Source: Chrysochromulina parva
Lineage: Eukaryota; Haptophyta; Prymnesiales; Chrysochromulinaceae
Assembly: GCA_002887195.1 (NCBI GenBank)
Contig: PJAB01001467.1
Span: 1 to 14,304 of the forward strand
DNA: 14,304 bases
Direction: 5' to 3'
How positions within the stretch are numbered: the first letter of the stretch is position 1; the number at the start of each line of letters is the position of its first letter. Made by a program: the position numbers and the translations under genes. The notes beneath the pieces are model-generated. The model saw only the letters and a program-made list of their open reading frames with translations. It did not search any database and was not told where the DNA came from. This document shows positions 13,942-14,304 of this stretch, one piece after another.

Positions 13942-14304
13942 CACGTGCGCGGTCCTTTCGTGCGGTTCACGTGCGCACGATCCGCACGGCCTCCGCACGG
14001 CCTCGGCGGGTGTTCGCAAGAGGAGAAACACGAGAGGTGGTCTCGAGCTGCGGAGCTCGAAACTGTTGATGACGTTGATTGTGCTGAAATCCGAACAGTT
14101 CAGTTTCTTAGCGGTCCCTCCACGCTCACTCCACCTCCCGTACAAATAGCTTGCACCTTCACACCGTGGTTCACGGCCGCTTGGCCGAAGCGACCGTCGG
14201 TTCTCTCTCATCCGCTTCACCAAGCGCGGCCTGACACGACGGCATCACGCTGAGCGAACTACCGTGCCCGTCGCACTGCCACGCACACGGCCAGTGCATC
14301 AACG
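13942..14304 (-). promoter_or_regulatory. Leader and promoter region of the MYB gene
   Basis: No gene supported here. It has two CACGTGCGC copies (about 13943 and 13968), an 11-bp tandem duplication TCCGCACGGCC (13981-14002), and an inverted repeat TCGAGCT-GCGG-AGCTCGA (14043-14060). CACGTG next to the start of a MYB regulator is a plausible control site, but this is inference. Confidence 0.45.

Noticed and set aside
13942..14211. N-terminal extension of the MYB protein from the ATG at 14211
   Set aside because: The 90 extra residues have no recognisable features and mix composition types, while the Met at 13941 begins a stretch consistent with the rest of the protein. The frame does not exclude it.

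Overview
This is a GC-rich nuclear segment from a unicellular eukaryote, most likely an alga or related protist. The evidence is spliceosomal GT-AG introns, eukaryote-only families (COP9 signalosome subunit 6, a USP7-type deubiquitinase, an ABCG half-transporter, an animal/algal-type thioredoxin reductase), an AATAAA signal, and no operon or Shine-Dalgarno organisation. The short introns, strong G/C third-position bias, tight spacing, PAN-type membrane protein and large thioredoxin reductase would fit a haptophyte-like or other secondary-plastid alga. That placement is an inference; the sequence does not settle the lineage.

There are eight protein genes. From left to right: (1) thioredoxin reductase, minus strand, cut by the left edge; (2) a type II membrane protein with a Cys-rich motif and a PAN/Apple-like domain, plus strand, one intron; (3) a multi-EF-hand protein with a long low-complexity tail, plus, two introns; (4) an ABCG half-transporter, minus, intronless; (5) a USP7-like ubiquitin protease core, minus, one intron; (6) a membrane-anchored SAM-dependent methyltransferase, plus, intronless; (7) CSN6, plus, one clear intron and possibly one more in the leader; (8) a single-repeat MYB protein of the SHAQKYF type with a coiled coil, minus, apparently intronless. 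Genes 1/2 and 5/6 are divergent pairs sharing short upstream regions of 244 and 178 bp. Genes 3/4 and 7/8 are convergent. There is no sign that the eight form a pathway. USP and CSN6 both belong to ubiquitin biology, but this looks like chance neighbourhood.

The most interesting signals are in the introns and flanks. Two introns (EF-hand intron 1 and the USP intron) sit between short direct duplications of the exon junction and carry internal 10- or 11-bp tandem repeats. A 130-bp segment upstream of CSN6 has inverted termini (GCAAGCAAGC / GCTTGCTTGC) inside a perfect 10-bp direct repeat, which resembles a MITE or introner. A CTTGA-type pentamer array lies at nearly the same distance (about 100-130 bp) upstream of two unrelated minus-strand start codons. 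The last 13 codons of the MYB gene, stop included, are repeated twice more downstream in a 65-bp tandem array.

All exon boundaries were chosen by eye from splice consensus, reading frame and family resemblance. None has been checked against transcripts.
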